From the IMG/VR virus record IMGVR_UViG_3300037520_002403, positions 1 through 29,731 of that record: a stretch of 29,731 nt of DNA. The stretch is one strand, 5' to 3'. This stretch comes from a virus. The notes under the pieces are model-generated. The model did no database searches. It was not told the DNA's origin and worked only from the letters and a program-made list of their open reading frames with translations. Positions 1-8,206 of the stretch are shown here, piece after piece (the stretch's first letter is position 1; the number at the start of each line of letters is the position of its first letter). The translations under genes were made by a program, and so were the position numbers.

Positions 1-1
1 C

Positions 2-34
2 TACGAAATCACCTACCAAGCCTTCTCGTCCTGA
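2..34 (+). CDS. 3' end of an upstream gene (partial)
   Basis: Only the last ten codons are inside the window; they read YEITYQAFSS followed by TGA. The stop lies 3 bases before the ATG of the next gene, which matches the tight spacing of the rest of the operon. The product cannot be identified. Being directly upstream of tail genes, it is probably another head-tail or tail protein. Confidence 0.5.
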   Translation, partial: YEITYQAFSS

Positions 35-37
35 CCT

Positions 38-358
38 ATGGCCGCTCCCACCGCAATCGGAATCACTCAAGTCTCCACAACCACGGCGCAAAGCGTCGAG
101 GTCACCTCCCAAGGCGAAGTCGCCATCCTTGTGGACAAGTCCGGAATTTTTTCCAAAGCCGCCGTTTACGATCCCAAGTTCACCTTCACCGTCTCCGGAA
201 AAGGCGCGGTCTGCCCGGCCTCCATCAACGCCAGCGGCACAGGCAAACCCTCCGCCGTCTCCGGCAAGGTCATTATCAATTCCGTCAAAAACCAAACCAA
301 CAACGACGACTGGGAATCCTGGGAATATTCGGGAGAAGGCTTCCCGTCGGCCACCTAA
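38..358 (+). CDS. small putative tail/structural protein
   Basis: A 106-residue protein with no signal peptide, membrane segment or long helix. It is rich in Ser, Thr, Val and Gly in alternating patterns and looks all-beta, as tail tube or Ig-like virion proteins do. It ends in an acidic, aromatic segment (DDWESWEYSGEG). The gene is the first complete one upstream of the tail chaperone and tape measure genes, where lambda-like phages carry the tail tube gene, so a tube or tube-associated role is possible but rests on position only. The ATG at 38 is 3 bases after the previous stop and has no Shine-Dalgarno sequence. I do not recognise a specific family. Confidence 0.6.
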   Translation: MAAPTAIGITQVSTTTAQSVEVTSQGEVAILVDKSGIFSKAAVYDPKFTFTVSGKGAVCPASINASGTGKPSAVSGKVIINSVKNQTNNDDWESWEYSGEGFPSAT

Positions 359-409
359 CCGCGCACCCGCGCCCGCTCGCAGACCGGCCGTCTGCCCACC
401 GATCACATC

Positions 410-913
410 ATGTTAAAGCCAGGCGACAGCTACCACTACCTCACCGAGACATCGCTCGGCGAGACCACCAAAGACGGCCGCATCCGTTACGGCAACAACC
501 CCCTCAACGCCTCCAACACCCGCCTCATCGCCGACGCGCTCACCTCGGGCTTTCGGCTTCTCGATGTCGGCGGTTACCGCGACACCGTCGAGCAGACTGA
601 CAAAGGCCCGCTCCGCAAAGTCGAGTGGTATATCGACGGCAAATCCCGCGGCCTCTTCGTCACCGCCGAAGGCCGCGAGGAAATCGACTTCGAAGAATTC
701 CGCCGCCGCTACCAATCCGAGCAGTGGTGCCTCGAACATTGCCACCACCCCATCGCCTTCATGCGCTGGAGCGCCCGCCACTTGAGCGAGCTCCGCGACA
801 AAATCCGCGACCTCACACCCGCAGCCGTCCTCCGCCGAGGCCACCGCATGGTGACCGTCCCAGCCAATCTCCCCGCAGACAAAAAAGAAAAACTCCTCTC
901 CTACCTCAAATGA
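410..913 (+). CDS. phage protein of unknown function, probably tail-associated
   Basis: A 167-residue soluble protein with a mixed charged composition, an acidic central segment (EEIDFEEF) and a cluster of His/Cys/Trp residues near residues 106-120 (WCLEHCHHP). The C-terminus is basic and Lys-rich. Its stop overlaps the ATG of the next gene (ATGA at 910-913), so the two are probably translationally coupled. It lies between a putative tail protein and the tail assembly chaperone, which suggests a virion or assembly role. No family is recognised. The preceding 51 bases (359-409) carry no gene. Confidence 0.6.
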   Translation: MLKPGDSYHYLTETSLGETTKDGRIRYGNNPLNASNTRLIADALTSGFRLLDVGGYRDTVEQTDKGPLRKVEWYIDGKSRGLFVTAEGREEIDFEEFRRRYQSEQWCLEHCHHPIAFMRWSARHLSELRDKIRDLTPAAVLRRGHRMVTVPANLPADKKEKLLSYLK

Positions 914-1296
914 CCGATCCTAAATCCGACTACATGTTCCTCGACCCCGAGACCCTCGAGGTCGCCGGGCTCCGCCTCCGGCCGTTTTCCATCGGCACCT
1001 TTAACCTCATCCAGCGGTTGAACATCAAACTCGACGGCCAGCAGGACGAGGCCAAACAAATGCGCGACCTCGCCGCCATCGCCTGGATTCAATCCGTCCC
1101 CATCCCCGAAGTCCTCAAAGCCGTCCATGCGGGCAAAGCCGACGAAGCCATCGACGCCTTCATGTTCACGATCGACCTCTCCCGCGTCGGCGAACTCAGC
1201 GCCGAACTCAACCGCATCGGCGAGCAAGTTGCTGCCGCATCATTCTCCGTCGAGCCCAAGCCCGGCGACAAAGAGGAACAGACACCCCCAAACTAA
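910..1296 (+). CDS. tail assembly chaperone, short form (lambda gpG-like)
   Basis: A 128-residue protein that opens MTDPKSDYMFLD. Its position (two genes upstream of the tape measure gene) and its overlapping -1 frame extension identify it as the upstream half of a lambda G/GT-type tail assembly chaperone. In that family the short and frameshifted forms bind the tape measure protein and recruit tail tube subunits. The start at 910 overlaps the preceding stop; an open reading frame continues further 5' but covers the previous gene. The last sense codons are CCA AAC before TAA, forming a canonical slippery heptamer with the preceding C. The sequence itself is not one I recognise, as is usual in this fast-evolving family. 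Confidence 0.75.
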   Translation: MTDPKSDYMFLDPETLEVAGLRLRPFSIGTFNLIQRLNIKLDGQQDEAKQMRDLAAIAWIQSVPIPEVLKAVHAGKADEAIDAFMFTIDLSRVGELSAELNRIGEQVAAASFSVEPKPGDKEEQTPPN

Positions 1297-1336
1297 TCGA
1301 GCCAGGGCAGACCGCCTCCATGGTCTTCACCCTGGC
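1287..1336 (+). promoter_or_regulatory. programmed -1 ribosomal frameshift signal
   Basis: The heptamer CCCAAAC (1287-1293) has the X XXY YYZ form, with zero-frame codons CCA and AAC immediately before the TAA stop at 1294. After a 7-base spacer comes a stem-loop: GCCAGGG (1301-1307) pairs with CCCTGGC (1330-1336), and nested AGACC (1309-1313) pairs with GGTCT (1322-1326) around an 8-base loop. That gives twelve base pairs at the usual distance for a stimulatory structure. A slip of one base backwards enters the open frame that runs to 1520. Confidence 0.85.
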
Positions 1337-1520
1337 CCGCGAAACCGGATGGCCCGAATCCTACATACTTTGGCAACTCCCGCTCCACCGAGCCCTCGCC
1401 TACCAACACGCCGCACTCCGCTCCCACGGCGTCTGGACCGTCACCCCATCCGCAGCGCCCGAGCACGATCTCGCCGCGATTTTGACTCACCTCCCAATCA
1501 ATGACGACGACGATGGCTAA
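1293..1520 (+). CDS. tail assembly chaperone, frameshift extension (gpT-like part of GT)
   Basis: This frame is open across the end of the upstream chaperone gene and, after a -1 slip, would add 75 residues to make a fusion of about 203 residues. The segment TGWPESYILWQLPLHRALAY resembles the conserved part of many phage chaperone C-terminal domains (a Gly-Trp, then an aromatic and Leu/Pro-rich helix, then Tyr). An internal ATG at 1320 could in principle start a 66-residue free protein, but it has no ribosome binding site and lies inside the predicted stimulatory hairpin, so the fusion is favoured. The stop at 1518-1520 overlaps the next gene by 20 bases. Confidence 0.75.
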   Translation, partial: LIEPGQTASMVFTLARETGWPESYILWQLPLHRALAYQHAALRSHGVWTVTPSAAPEHDLAAILTHLPINDDDDG

Positions 1521-2148
1521 GGATTTCCAAGTCACCATAGACAACCAAAACATGACCAATGCTCTGAAGGCTCTGCAAAAAGTCACAGGCGCATCGTTCA
1601 GAGAGGTCGTCCGATTCGAGGCGGGCAAAGCGCTCGAGGCCGCCATCAAATTCACCCCGGCCCTCCAAGTTCAAAAAATCAAAGCCAACTACGAAAAACG
1701 ACCGGTCCAAGTGGTCGATGGAAAACTTTACTTTCTGCCCGCCTCGGGAACGAAAAGAAAATATCCCGTTTCGCTCTGGCTTAAAATCCTCGCCGCAAAA
1801 AAACGCTCTCTCGACCGTCGTCTCGCCGCCCGCGGCTTGGCGAAAAAAGCCTGGAGCCAACTCGCTCAAACCCTCGGCATCGCCGTCAAAATCCCCGCCG
1901 CTTTTTCCAAAGCCACCCACCGCGGCAAAGACTACCCGCAAAACGCCACGGCCACAGAAAACAAAAGCGGAGCCGCATTTTACATCCAAGGCCGCAACAC
2001 CCGCCTCTATGCCCGCGGCACAGTCGCCGCAATCAACCGCGGCATCAATGGCCGCGCAAAGTTTTTCGCCACCAATCTCCGCAAAGGCGTCTTCAAAAAA
2101 AATTCCGAGATCGCCGCTCGTTACCCTGGCCTTTCGGTGACTTACTGA
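1501..2148 (+). CDS. basic phage protein of unknown function upstream of tape measure
   Basis: A 215-residue, strongly basic protein (many Lys/Arg) with a helical N-terminal third and a run of positively charged segments. Two starts are possible, ATG at 1501 and ATG at 1513 (MAKDFQ), with no Shine-Dalgarno sequence to choose between them; 1513 would shorten the overlap with the chaperone extension. The N-terminal pattern, a helix followed by a TP motif, is loosely like HK97 gp10-type head-tail completion proteins, but the position between chaperone and tape measure is unusual for those. Virion-associated role inferred from position only. Confidence 0.6.
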   Translation: MTTTMAKDFQVTIDNQNMTNALKALQKVTGASFREVVRFEAGKALEAAIKFTPALQVQKIKANYEKRPVQVVDGKLYFLPASGTKRKYPVSLWLKILAAKKRSLDRRLAARGLAKKAWSQLAQTLGIAVKIPAAFSKATHRGKDYPQNATATENKSGAAFYIQGRNTRLYARGTVAAINRGINGRAKFFATNLRKGVFKKNSEIAARYPGLSVTY

Positions 2149-2149
2149 C

Positions 2150-3754
2150 ATGGCTAACGCACTCACATTCAAAATCGGCGCTGAAACGACCGGCCTTCGC
2201 ACCGCTCTTGGAAGGGCCCAGGCGGCCGTCAACTCCCTCAAGCCCGCCATGGTCGGCGTCGCCGCCGCCGGTGCCGCCGCCTTCGCCGCCCTCGGCGTCG
2301 CCGCCGCGGGCGTCAAAGCCGCCCTCGACATGGGCGGCCAGCTTTCCGACATCGCAGGCCAGACCGGCCTCACCGCCGGAAAAGTCATGCTCCTCCGCAC
2401 CGCCTTCGACCAGGCAGGCATCGGCGCGGACCAAGTGGGCACCACCATCAACCGCATGCAGCGCTCCCTCGCCGAGGCAACCAGCGGCACCGGCCCCGCC
2501 GCCGAAGCCCTCAACCGCCTCGGCCTCTCCGCCTCCGAACTCTCCGCACAATCCCCCGACCAAGCCTTCAACGCCATCGGCGCCGCCCTCGCTGGCATTG
2601 CCAACCCCACCGAGCGCGCCGCCACCGCCATGGACATCTTCGGCAAGAGCGGCGGCAAGCTCCTCACCCTCTTCGGCGATTCCGGCGCCCTTGCCACCGC
2701 AGGCGATACCCTCGGCGCGCAGGCGTCGATCATGGATAAGAACGCCAGCGTTTTTGACCGCACCTCCGATCTCATCAATGCGTCGTCGAATAAACTCCAA
2801 GGCGTCTTTGTCGGCATGGCCGAATCGATCGCCCCGGCGATCCTGCCGCTCCTCGAGCAATTCAATAAGATGGATTTCACCGCGCTCGGCCAGCAGATCG
2901 GCAGTGCCGCCTCGATGTTCATCCAAGCCATGACCGATGGCTCCATTTGGTCCATCATCGGGGACAGCCTCAAGATTTCCCTGGGCAACGCCGCCAATTT
3001 CCTTTTCCGCTCGCTCTCCGGCGTCATCACCTCCGTCGCCCGCCTCATTCCCGAGATCATTCAAAACGCCGTCACCCTCTTCGGCATCGTCACCAAGGCC
3101 GATTTCTGGAAAGGTATGCTCCAAGCCCTCCTCGGAGCCGCCCAGGCATTCGGTGCCAAGCTCCTCGGCATCATGGCCGAGTCCCTTGGTCTGTTCTCTC
3201 GCATTCCCGGCCTCGCCGGAATGCTCGAAGCTCCGATGGAAGCCGTGCGATCCGCCAGCGAATCCATGCAAGGCCAGGCCGACCAAAACCTCGCCGCCGG
3301 CGGAGACACGCTCACTCCATTTTTTAACCAAGCCCGCGAGCGAATCGAGTCCTCTCTCGCTGCCGCAGGCCAAGGCTTCATGGAAGGCTTCGACGGCGCA
3401 GGCGATGTCTTCGACCTCTCCGGCGTCCAAGCCAACCTCGACGGCACCTTCGACCGCCTCGGTAACACCGTCGAATCCCTCAAGGCCCAAGCCCAAGCCG
3501 CGCTTCCCGCCCCGAACACCGGCGGCCTCGCCACGGCCTTCGGCGCGATGGAAGAACGCACCGGAGCCGGTGGAGCCGCAGGCAAAGCCACCAACCAGCC
3601 CCTCTTCGCCAGCAGCCTCGCCAAGATCGGCGGCGGCGGCGGCATCGCCGGAGGCCCCAGCGCCCTCCTCGACGAAAACCGCCGCCAAACCCAATTCCTC
3701 CGCCAAATCGCCCAACGCCTCGGCAACCTCAACCCCACCCCGCTCCTCGCCTAA
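2150..3754 (+). CDS. tail tape measure protein
   Basis: A 534-residue protein that follows the frameshifting chaperone pair, the classical position of the tape measure gene. The sequence supports this: a long Ala/Gly-rich hydrophobic stretch at about residues 34-60, long amphipathic helices with phage tape-measure phrases such as GGQLSDIAGQTGLT and RTAFDQAGI, further hydrophobic segments around residues 260-345, and a Gly/Ala-rich linker near the C-terminus. In this family length sets tail length at roughly 0.15 nm per residue, which would imply a fairly short tail of about 80 nm if unprocessed. The ATG is one base after the previous stop. The many long reading frames on the opposite strand here are shadows of GC-rich codons. 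Confidence 0.85.
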   Translation: MANALTFKIGAETTGLRTALGRAQAAVNSLKPAMVGVAAAGAAAFAALGVAAAGVKAALDMGGQLSDIAGQTGLTAGKVMLLRTAFDQAGIGADQVGTTINRMQRSLAEATSGTGPAAEALNRLGLSASELSAQSPDQAFNAIGAALAGIANPTERAATAMDIFGKSGGKLLTLFGDSGALATAGDTLGAQASIMDKNASVFDRTSDLINASSNKLQGVFVGMAESIAPAILPLLEQFNKMDFTALGQQIGSAASMFIQAMTDGSIWSIIGDSLKISLGNAANFLFRSLSGVITSVARLIPEIIQNAVTLFGIVTKADFWKGMLQALLGAAQAFGAKLLGIMAESLGLFSRIPGLAGMLEAPMEAVRSASESMQGQADQNLAAGGDTLTPFFNQARERIESSLAAAGQGFMEGFDGAGDVFDLSGVQANLDGTFDRLGNTVESLKAQAQAALPAPNTGGLATAFGAMEERTGAGGAAGKATNQPLFASSLAKIGGGGGIAGGPSALLDENRRQTQFLRQIAQRLGNLNPTPLLA

Positions 3755-3757
3755 CCT

Positions 3758-4423
3758 ATGTCCGCCGTCGAAACCCGCGTCGAAAAAACACTGAACTCTC
3801 AAAAGCGCGGAGTCACCACCACCACGCTTGAAAAAGTTGGGGCCACCAGCGTCATGGAAATTTCCATTCCTGGCGCCGACGCCAAGGTTCGAAATGTCCG
3901 CCGCTCGCTCGCCGACGGCCGCGCCATCCTCACCTTCGATAAAATCGACGAAAGCGTCGGCGATGCCTACACTGTCTCCGGCACCGCCAGCCAAGAACCT
4001 CTCGCCACCCATCCGCATTTTCAAACCGGCGGCAAATGGGCTGTCACTGATGACGAATGGAAAACATGGGACAAATGGCAAAAGGAAGGCACCGACATCG
4101 CCGCCGAAACCCTCACCAGCTACGGCGAAGGCTTCCAAAAATTCATCACCCTCTACCTCCGCGGTTTCACCGATTACCTCCAGCCCCGAGTCACCATCCG
4201 AGTCACCGATGCCAATGCCGAAGAGCCAGACCTCTCCGAACTTGGAAAAATCGCCGAACCCGCTTTTGCACCTGTTTTGGCGGATGGCGCCAACTGGCTC
4301 ATGTCCGGCTGCGACGCCACGAAAGACCTCAGCGTGGACGAAGGAGAGCCAGGCTGGGAAGTCACCCGCGAATTCATCTCCTCCGGCCCAGGTGGCTGGA
4401 ATGCCGACATCTACGGCGCATAA
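3758..4423 (+). CDS. putative tail protein downstream of tape measure (distal tail/tip candidate)
   Basis: A 221-residue soluble protein with alternating beta-type residues, an acidic helix (DDEWKTWDKWQKEG) in the middle and a Gly/Trp-rich end (SSGPGGWNADIYG). It directly follows the tape measure gene, where siphophages usually encode the distal tail and tip proteins. No recognisable family signature was found, so the role is from position. Its stop TAA overlaps the ATG of the next gene at 4423. The start context (acctATG) is the same as that of the gene at 38 and lacks a Shine-Dalgarno sequence. Confidence 0.65.
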   Translation: MSAVETRVEKTLNSQKRGVTTTTLEKVGATSVMEISIPGADAKVRNVRRSLADGRAILTFDKIDESVGDAYTVSGTASQEPLATHPHFQTGGKWAVTDDEWKTWDKWQKEGTDIAAETLTSYGEGFQKFITLYLRGFTDYLQPRVTIRVTDANAEEPDLSELGKIAEPAFAPVLADGANWLMSGCDATKDLSVDEGEPGWEVTREFISSGPGGWNADIYGA

Positions 4424-5055
4424 TGCTCATCCCCACCTTCCAGAAAAAATCCCCCCTCTCCGCCGCGGACCTCAACCTCCTCGGCGACACCGTCCGCCGT
4501 GCCCGCGTCCTCCCCGGCGTCGGCATTAAACTCACCGAGACCCTCAACGGCACCGTCGTCAGCCTCAAGCCCACCCGCTCCTTCGGCGGCGGCGGCGGCA
4601 CCGAACGCCGCCCTTGGGACATCATCAACCTCCGCGGCGACGGTGAGCCAGACGAGGATGGCAAATTTTCTAACTACAAAGCCGAAGTCTGGCCCGGCAC
4701 CGCCGCCGGTCTCATGCCCTCCAACCTATTTGCCGACGGCAAACTCGCCACATTCACGGTCGGGGCCGCCCTGATGAAATGGAAGGCCAAATGCCTCACG
4801 GATGGGAAGCAAATTACCAGCGTCCAGATCGTCGTTGATGCTACCGACCCGCCCGCGCAAACGCTGGTCCCCTCCGCCCTCCCCGCCGAAGCCTGGTTCC
4901 TTTTCGGCCTTACCTTCGAGGGGGCCGTCTACCGCACCCTCGGCCCCGGCAACCCCGGCGTCACCCTTAACCAAGCCGTCGTCACCGACAAAACCCAAGC
5001 CCCGCCCCCCGGCGTCCCCGGTGTGGATCGGTGGTATCAAGTGAATTTCTCATGA
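4423..5055 (+). CDS. putative tail-tip/baseplate-associated protein
   Basis: A 210-residue protein starting MLIPTFQKKSPLSAADLNLL. It has a Gly-rich hinge (FGGGGGTE) at about residue 54 and then a beta-rich domain that ends in a Pro-rich loop and VDRWYQVNFS. The opening phrase followed by a Gly-rich hinge resembles short adaptor proteins that link the tail tip to receptor-binding proteins, but I cannot name a family. The start was set at 4423, coupled to the preceding stop; the reading frame is open further upstream only as a shadow of the previous gene. The stop overlaps the ATG of the low-GC adhesin gene. Confidence 0.65.
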   Translation: MLIPTFQKKSPLSAADLNLLGDTVRRARVLPGVGIKLTETLNGTVVSLKPTRSFGGGGGTERRPWDIINLRGDGEPDEDGKFSNYKAEVWPGTAAGLMPSNLFADGKLATFTVGAALMKWKAKCLTDGKQITSVQIVVDATDPPAQTLVPSALPAEAWFLFGLTFEGAVYRTLGPGNPGVTLNQAVVTDKTQAPPPGVPGVDRWYQVNFS

Positions 5056-7151
5056 TTTCCTGGCGGTCATTTACGACTTCAAAGGTTCTGCCGACTTTTG
5101 TAGGTGAAAGTGGATATACGGGAATTTATTCAAAAAGCGGATCAACTGTTAATCGTTCAGACAGCATAAAACATTTTTTAACACAGAATCGTTCTTTAAC
5201 AAGCTATTCAGCAACTTTTCAAGGAGCAGATAGTAGTAGTCTAACTACTTTTACAAGCAGAGGTTCAACTTTAAGTGTTACAAGCGTTACAGAAAATTCA
5301 ACGATAAGAAATAGTGAATTTGAATTGGGAACAGGCCCAAAAGTTGTTGGTCAGCCTACAATATTTTCCAGCCCATTGGCAACCGTTACGCAAGAAACTA
5401 CAAAAACAGAATCTTACGAATCGGCATATCGAACAACAAAAACTGATGATATGGGATTTACATTCAAATGGGTGACAACTCTTGTGGAAACAAAAAATTC
5501 AAAAGGCGAAGCCACGGAAATTCCAAGCGTATCAAGAGTCAGCACCTACACGACGCAGACGATTGAAGACAACAAAACCCGCCCCGGAACTCGCACAATC
5601 ACCGCAACAGCAGGCAACCCTATTCAATTAAAAACTTATACAGCGGTTGATGGAGATGTTCTTGTCGTAGCTAACACCATTTACGAGCTTAATGGAAAAA
5701 CATTGGCAGCCATGGTAGATACGCCTGGCTCAAGACGCCCGGTCACAGAATTCCCCTTCACCAATAATCGGTTTACGCTGTCTTATGTCGATGCGTATGC
5801 GGAAGCGCTGACTTTTCAAGTAAATGTCAATGATTTTACACAGACAACTACGCAAACAACAACTATACAAACAGGCATTTCGACTACACGCTCAAAGATT
5901 GTTTTTGAAACATGGAAGCAATGGTATCAAGATTTTAAATATACAACCTCTTGCGCCCCAGAAAAAAACATTGAAAGAACGGTTGCGGTTTCATTGCCTT
6001 TCACTAATCAAAAAACAATTACTGAAGAAACAATCGGAAATGGCATTCAAACAACTTCTCAAACTTTTCAAGGATTCTCAACTCAAACAACTTTGAATTC
6101 TTTTTTTAGTGTATTTAGTCGGACATCTGCTGGCAATGTAGGTCAATCAACTCAACGCCAACGAACTTATACTTTTACAAATACATTTTCTACGCAAACA
6201 ACAACTTTTTCTATTGTTGGCGATCTTACTATAACTTCTACAATAGAATCACCCGGATTTGTTGAAAACATTGCCTTCCCGTGGAGAACTTTTGGTGACG
6301 AAGCCAAGCGTTTATTTGGAATAAAAAACTCAAGCACTTCTTTATCTCAAAGCACAACAATTATAGTTGTCCCGCAAATAATTCGTGAAGATAATTTTGT
6401 TTCTGAAACACAAAGTCAAGGAGCGACTACTTATTTAAGTTATGAAGAAAAAAAAGGCGGCCAATTTTTTAGAAAAGCTACTAATTTAACACTGTTTCCA
6501 ATTAATGGTAGTATTGCTAAAGCTGCTCAATTAGAAGGACTGGCATCGCCACAACTCACCTACAATACGCAAAACACTCGTTCAACTGTCGGCATTTTTA
6601 TGACGGCCAATGCCCAGCACACTTGGGAAGGCTATAACAATCAAGCCTCGATTTCACAAAATGTCATTGGAGCCGTCCCTTTTTACCCAACTTTTACAGG
6701 AATTATCAGCCGCGATTCGGAAGGTTGGGAACTCTGCGATACCAGTGAATTCACAACTGTAAACGGATCTCGCATTGGTGCACAATTCACCACGACAATC
6801 GCATGGCAAACCGTCGAAGGAACTTCTACAAAAAACAGCACTTCAAGCGGCTCCTTTACTGTCAACTCTTCAATAGCTCAAGAGTTTGGAGTGACCACCC
6901 GCGCACCGACCATCGCAGGCGGCTTTGAAACTCCCAACGCAGCCCGCACGGTTATTGTTTCCCCAGGCGTTGTTCTTTCGACCACCTACGACGCCTCCGG
7001 TTCTGGCACAGCATCAAGCTCGTTTTCCACAGGCACTACTTACATTTCGGCTCCAACAGGCCCGCAGACCATTACAATTTCCAGCCTTATCCCGCGCGTG
7101 CAAGGCTACGGCGTTTACACCCAGCGACTCCTCGACGACGGCATGCCATGA
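5052..7151 (+). CDS. large Ser/Thr-rich low-GC tail adhesin/receptor-binding candidate
   Basis: A 699-residue protein dominated by Thr, Ser, Gln and Asn, with many short variants of TQTT and STQTT. It has no Cys-rich, Gly-X-Y or HTH motifs and looks like a long beta-structured fibre or spike. Base composition changes abruptly at about 5060: codons are A/T-ending (aaa, aca, ttt, aat) until roughly 6900, except for short GC-rich patches near 5580 and 5700, and then the normal C-ending style returns. The start at 5052 is coupled to the previous stop (ATGA); an in-frame GTG at 5031 is rejected because it lies deeper in the previous gene. It sits between tail-tip and fibre genes, so a host-recognition role is likely. 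The unusual composition points to recent acquisition or domain exchange. Confidence 0.65.
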   Translation: MISWRSFTTSKVLPTFVGESGYTGIYSKSGSTVNRSDSIKHFLTQNRSLTSYSATFQGADSSSLTTFTSRGSTLSVTSVTENSTIRNSEFELGTGPKVVGQPTIFSSPLATVTQETTKTESYESAYRTTKTDDMGFTFKWVTTLVETKNSKGEATEIPSVSRVSTYTTQTIEDNKTRPGTRTITATAGNPIQLKTYTAVDGDVLVVANTIYELNGKTLAAMVDTPGSRRPVTEFPFTNNRFTLSYVDAYAEALTFQVNVNDFTQTTTQTTTIQTGISTTRSKIVFETWKQWYQDFKYTTSCAPEKNIERTVAVSLPFTNQKTITEETIGNGIQTTSQTFQGFSTQTTLNSFFSVFSRTSAGNVGQSTQRQRTYTFTNTFSTQTTTFSIVGDLTITSTIESPGFVENIAFPWRTFGDEAKRLFGIKNSSTSLSQSTTIIVVPQIIREDNFVSETQSQGATTYLSYEEKKGGQFFRKATNLTLFPINGSIAKAAQLEGLASPQLTYNTQNTRSTVGIFMTANAQHTWEGYNNQASISQNVIGAVPFYPTFTGIISRDSEGWELCDTSEFTTVNGSRIGAQFTTTIAWQTVEGTSTKNSTSSGSFTVNSSIAQEFGVTTRAPTIAGGFETPNAARTVIVSPGVVLSTTYDASGSGTASSSFSTGTTYISAPTGPQTITISSLIPRVQGYGVYTQRLLDDGMP

Positions 7152-8182
7152 CCGCCATCACCGTCGCCGCAACGCGCAGCTACCTCCACGCATTTCCGCA
7201 ATGCGTCCGCGCCATCGCCGCCGCAGCGTGGCACCTCGAGCCCGCCCACTTTATCCTGGCCACCGACGAATCCAAAGAAGCCAAATCCGCCGCCGAGATC
7301 GCACAAAGAGAGTTGCCGGAAGGCTGGAAAGTCACTGTGCTGAATCTGCCGATCAAAGACGACGCCTCGACCCGCTACAAAGAAGAAGCCCAGCTCCGCA
7401 TCGCCGCCCTCCAAGGCGCCGCCTTCGCCTTCGCCCGTAAAATCCGCGCCACCCGCCTCCTCGTCGTCGAATCCGACACCATCATCCCCGCCGACGCCTT
7501 CCGCGTCCTCGAGTGGACCCTCGACATGCCCGGCGCCGACGGCCGCCCGCACTACCACATCGCCGCCGCCACATACCCAAACGGCCTCTTCCTCGGCGGC
7601 TTCGGCACCCAGGCCCACCAGATCGCCGAAGATTTCCTGCCCTCCGAGCGCAAACTCCCGTCCCGCCTTGCACTCTGCCTCGACACCTGCGAATCCCGCC
7701 TCAAGTCCTGCAAAAACCAAAAAACCGCCGAGCGCGAGCACAAGCGCATGCACCGCCTCCGCGAGCGAGTGAAAAAATGCCCCCCCGACGGCAACATCTG
7801 GGAAGTCACCGCCAAACACGGCTGGCGTCGCCGCGGCTGGCTCGATTTCGCCTATCCCGGCATCGGCCGCGGCAGCATCGTCCCCAGCGATTGGTGCGGC
7901 CTCGGCTGCACCCTCCTCAGCCAGGCCGCCCTGGCCCACGCCGATTTCACCGGCTACGAGGGAAAAGGCACCCAGGATTTATTCCTTTGCTGGCACCGCT
8001 GGCACCCCGCCGGTCTCCGCATCGCCGCCGTCCCCCACATCGTCTGCGACCACATCAAACGCCGCAGCCCCAGCGACCCACCCGACTCCCCCGAAATCTT
8101 GCATCACCGCGCCTACCACGAACTCGAAGGCGAACACCGCGGCCACCTCCGCGTCCGCACCCAGCCCTTCGTGTCCGTTTGA
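7148..8182 (+). CDS. glycosyltransferase-like protein (GT-A fold candidate)
   Basis: A 344-residue protein. Residues 1-120 look like a Rossmann-type nucleotide-sugar domain ending in LLVVESDTIIPADAF, where ESD (108-110) occupies the usual DXD position. Towards the end, GYEGKGTQDLFLCWHRW (about 269-285) and a later VPHIVCDH resemble the acidic and His motifs that close the active site of family-2-like enzymes. A basic, Cys-containing helical insert (about 165-215) separates the two halves. The gene starts inside the stop of the adhesin gene (ATGA) and precedes the fibre genes. A plausible job is glycosylating a virion fibre or the host surface. The fold assignment is motif-based and moderately sure; the substrate is unknown. 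Confidence 0.6.
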   Translation: MTAITVAATRSYLHAFPQCVRAIAAAAWHLEPAHFILATDESKEAKSAAEIAQRELPEGWKVTVLNLPIKDDASTRYKEEAQLRIAALQGAAFAFARKIRATRLLVVESDTIIPADAFRVLEWTLDMPGADGRPHYHIAAATYPNGLFLGGFGTQAHQIAEDFLPSERKLPSRLALCLDTCESRLKSCKNQKTAEREHKRMHRLRERVKKCPPDGNIWEVTAKHGWRRRGWLDFAYPGIGRGSIVPSDWCGLGCTLLSQAALAHADFTGYEGKGTQDLFLCWHRWHPAGLRIAAVPHIVCDHIKRRSPSDPPDSPEILHHRAYHELEGEHRGHLRVRTQPFVSV

Positions 8183-8206
8183 CAACCCGCCAACTCCTGA
8201 CCCGCC

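Noticed and set aside
2093-4138. 681-residue minus-strand open frame opposite the tape measure gene
   Set aside because: Low-complexity Gly/Ala/Glu protein caused by the GC-rich codons of the + strand tape measure gene, with no start context or family features.
5824-6096. 90-residue + strand frame inside the low-GC adhesin
   Set aside because: Alternative frame of the repetitive Thr codons, with no start context.
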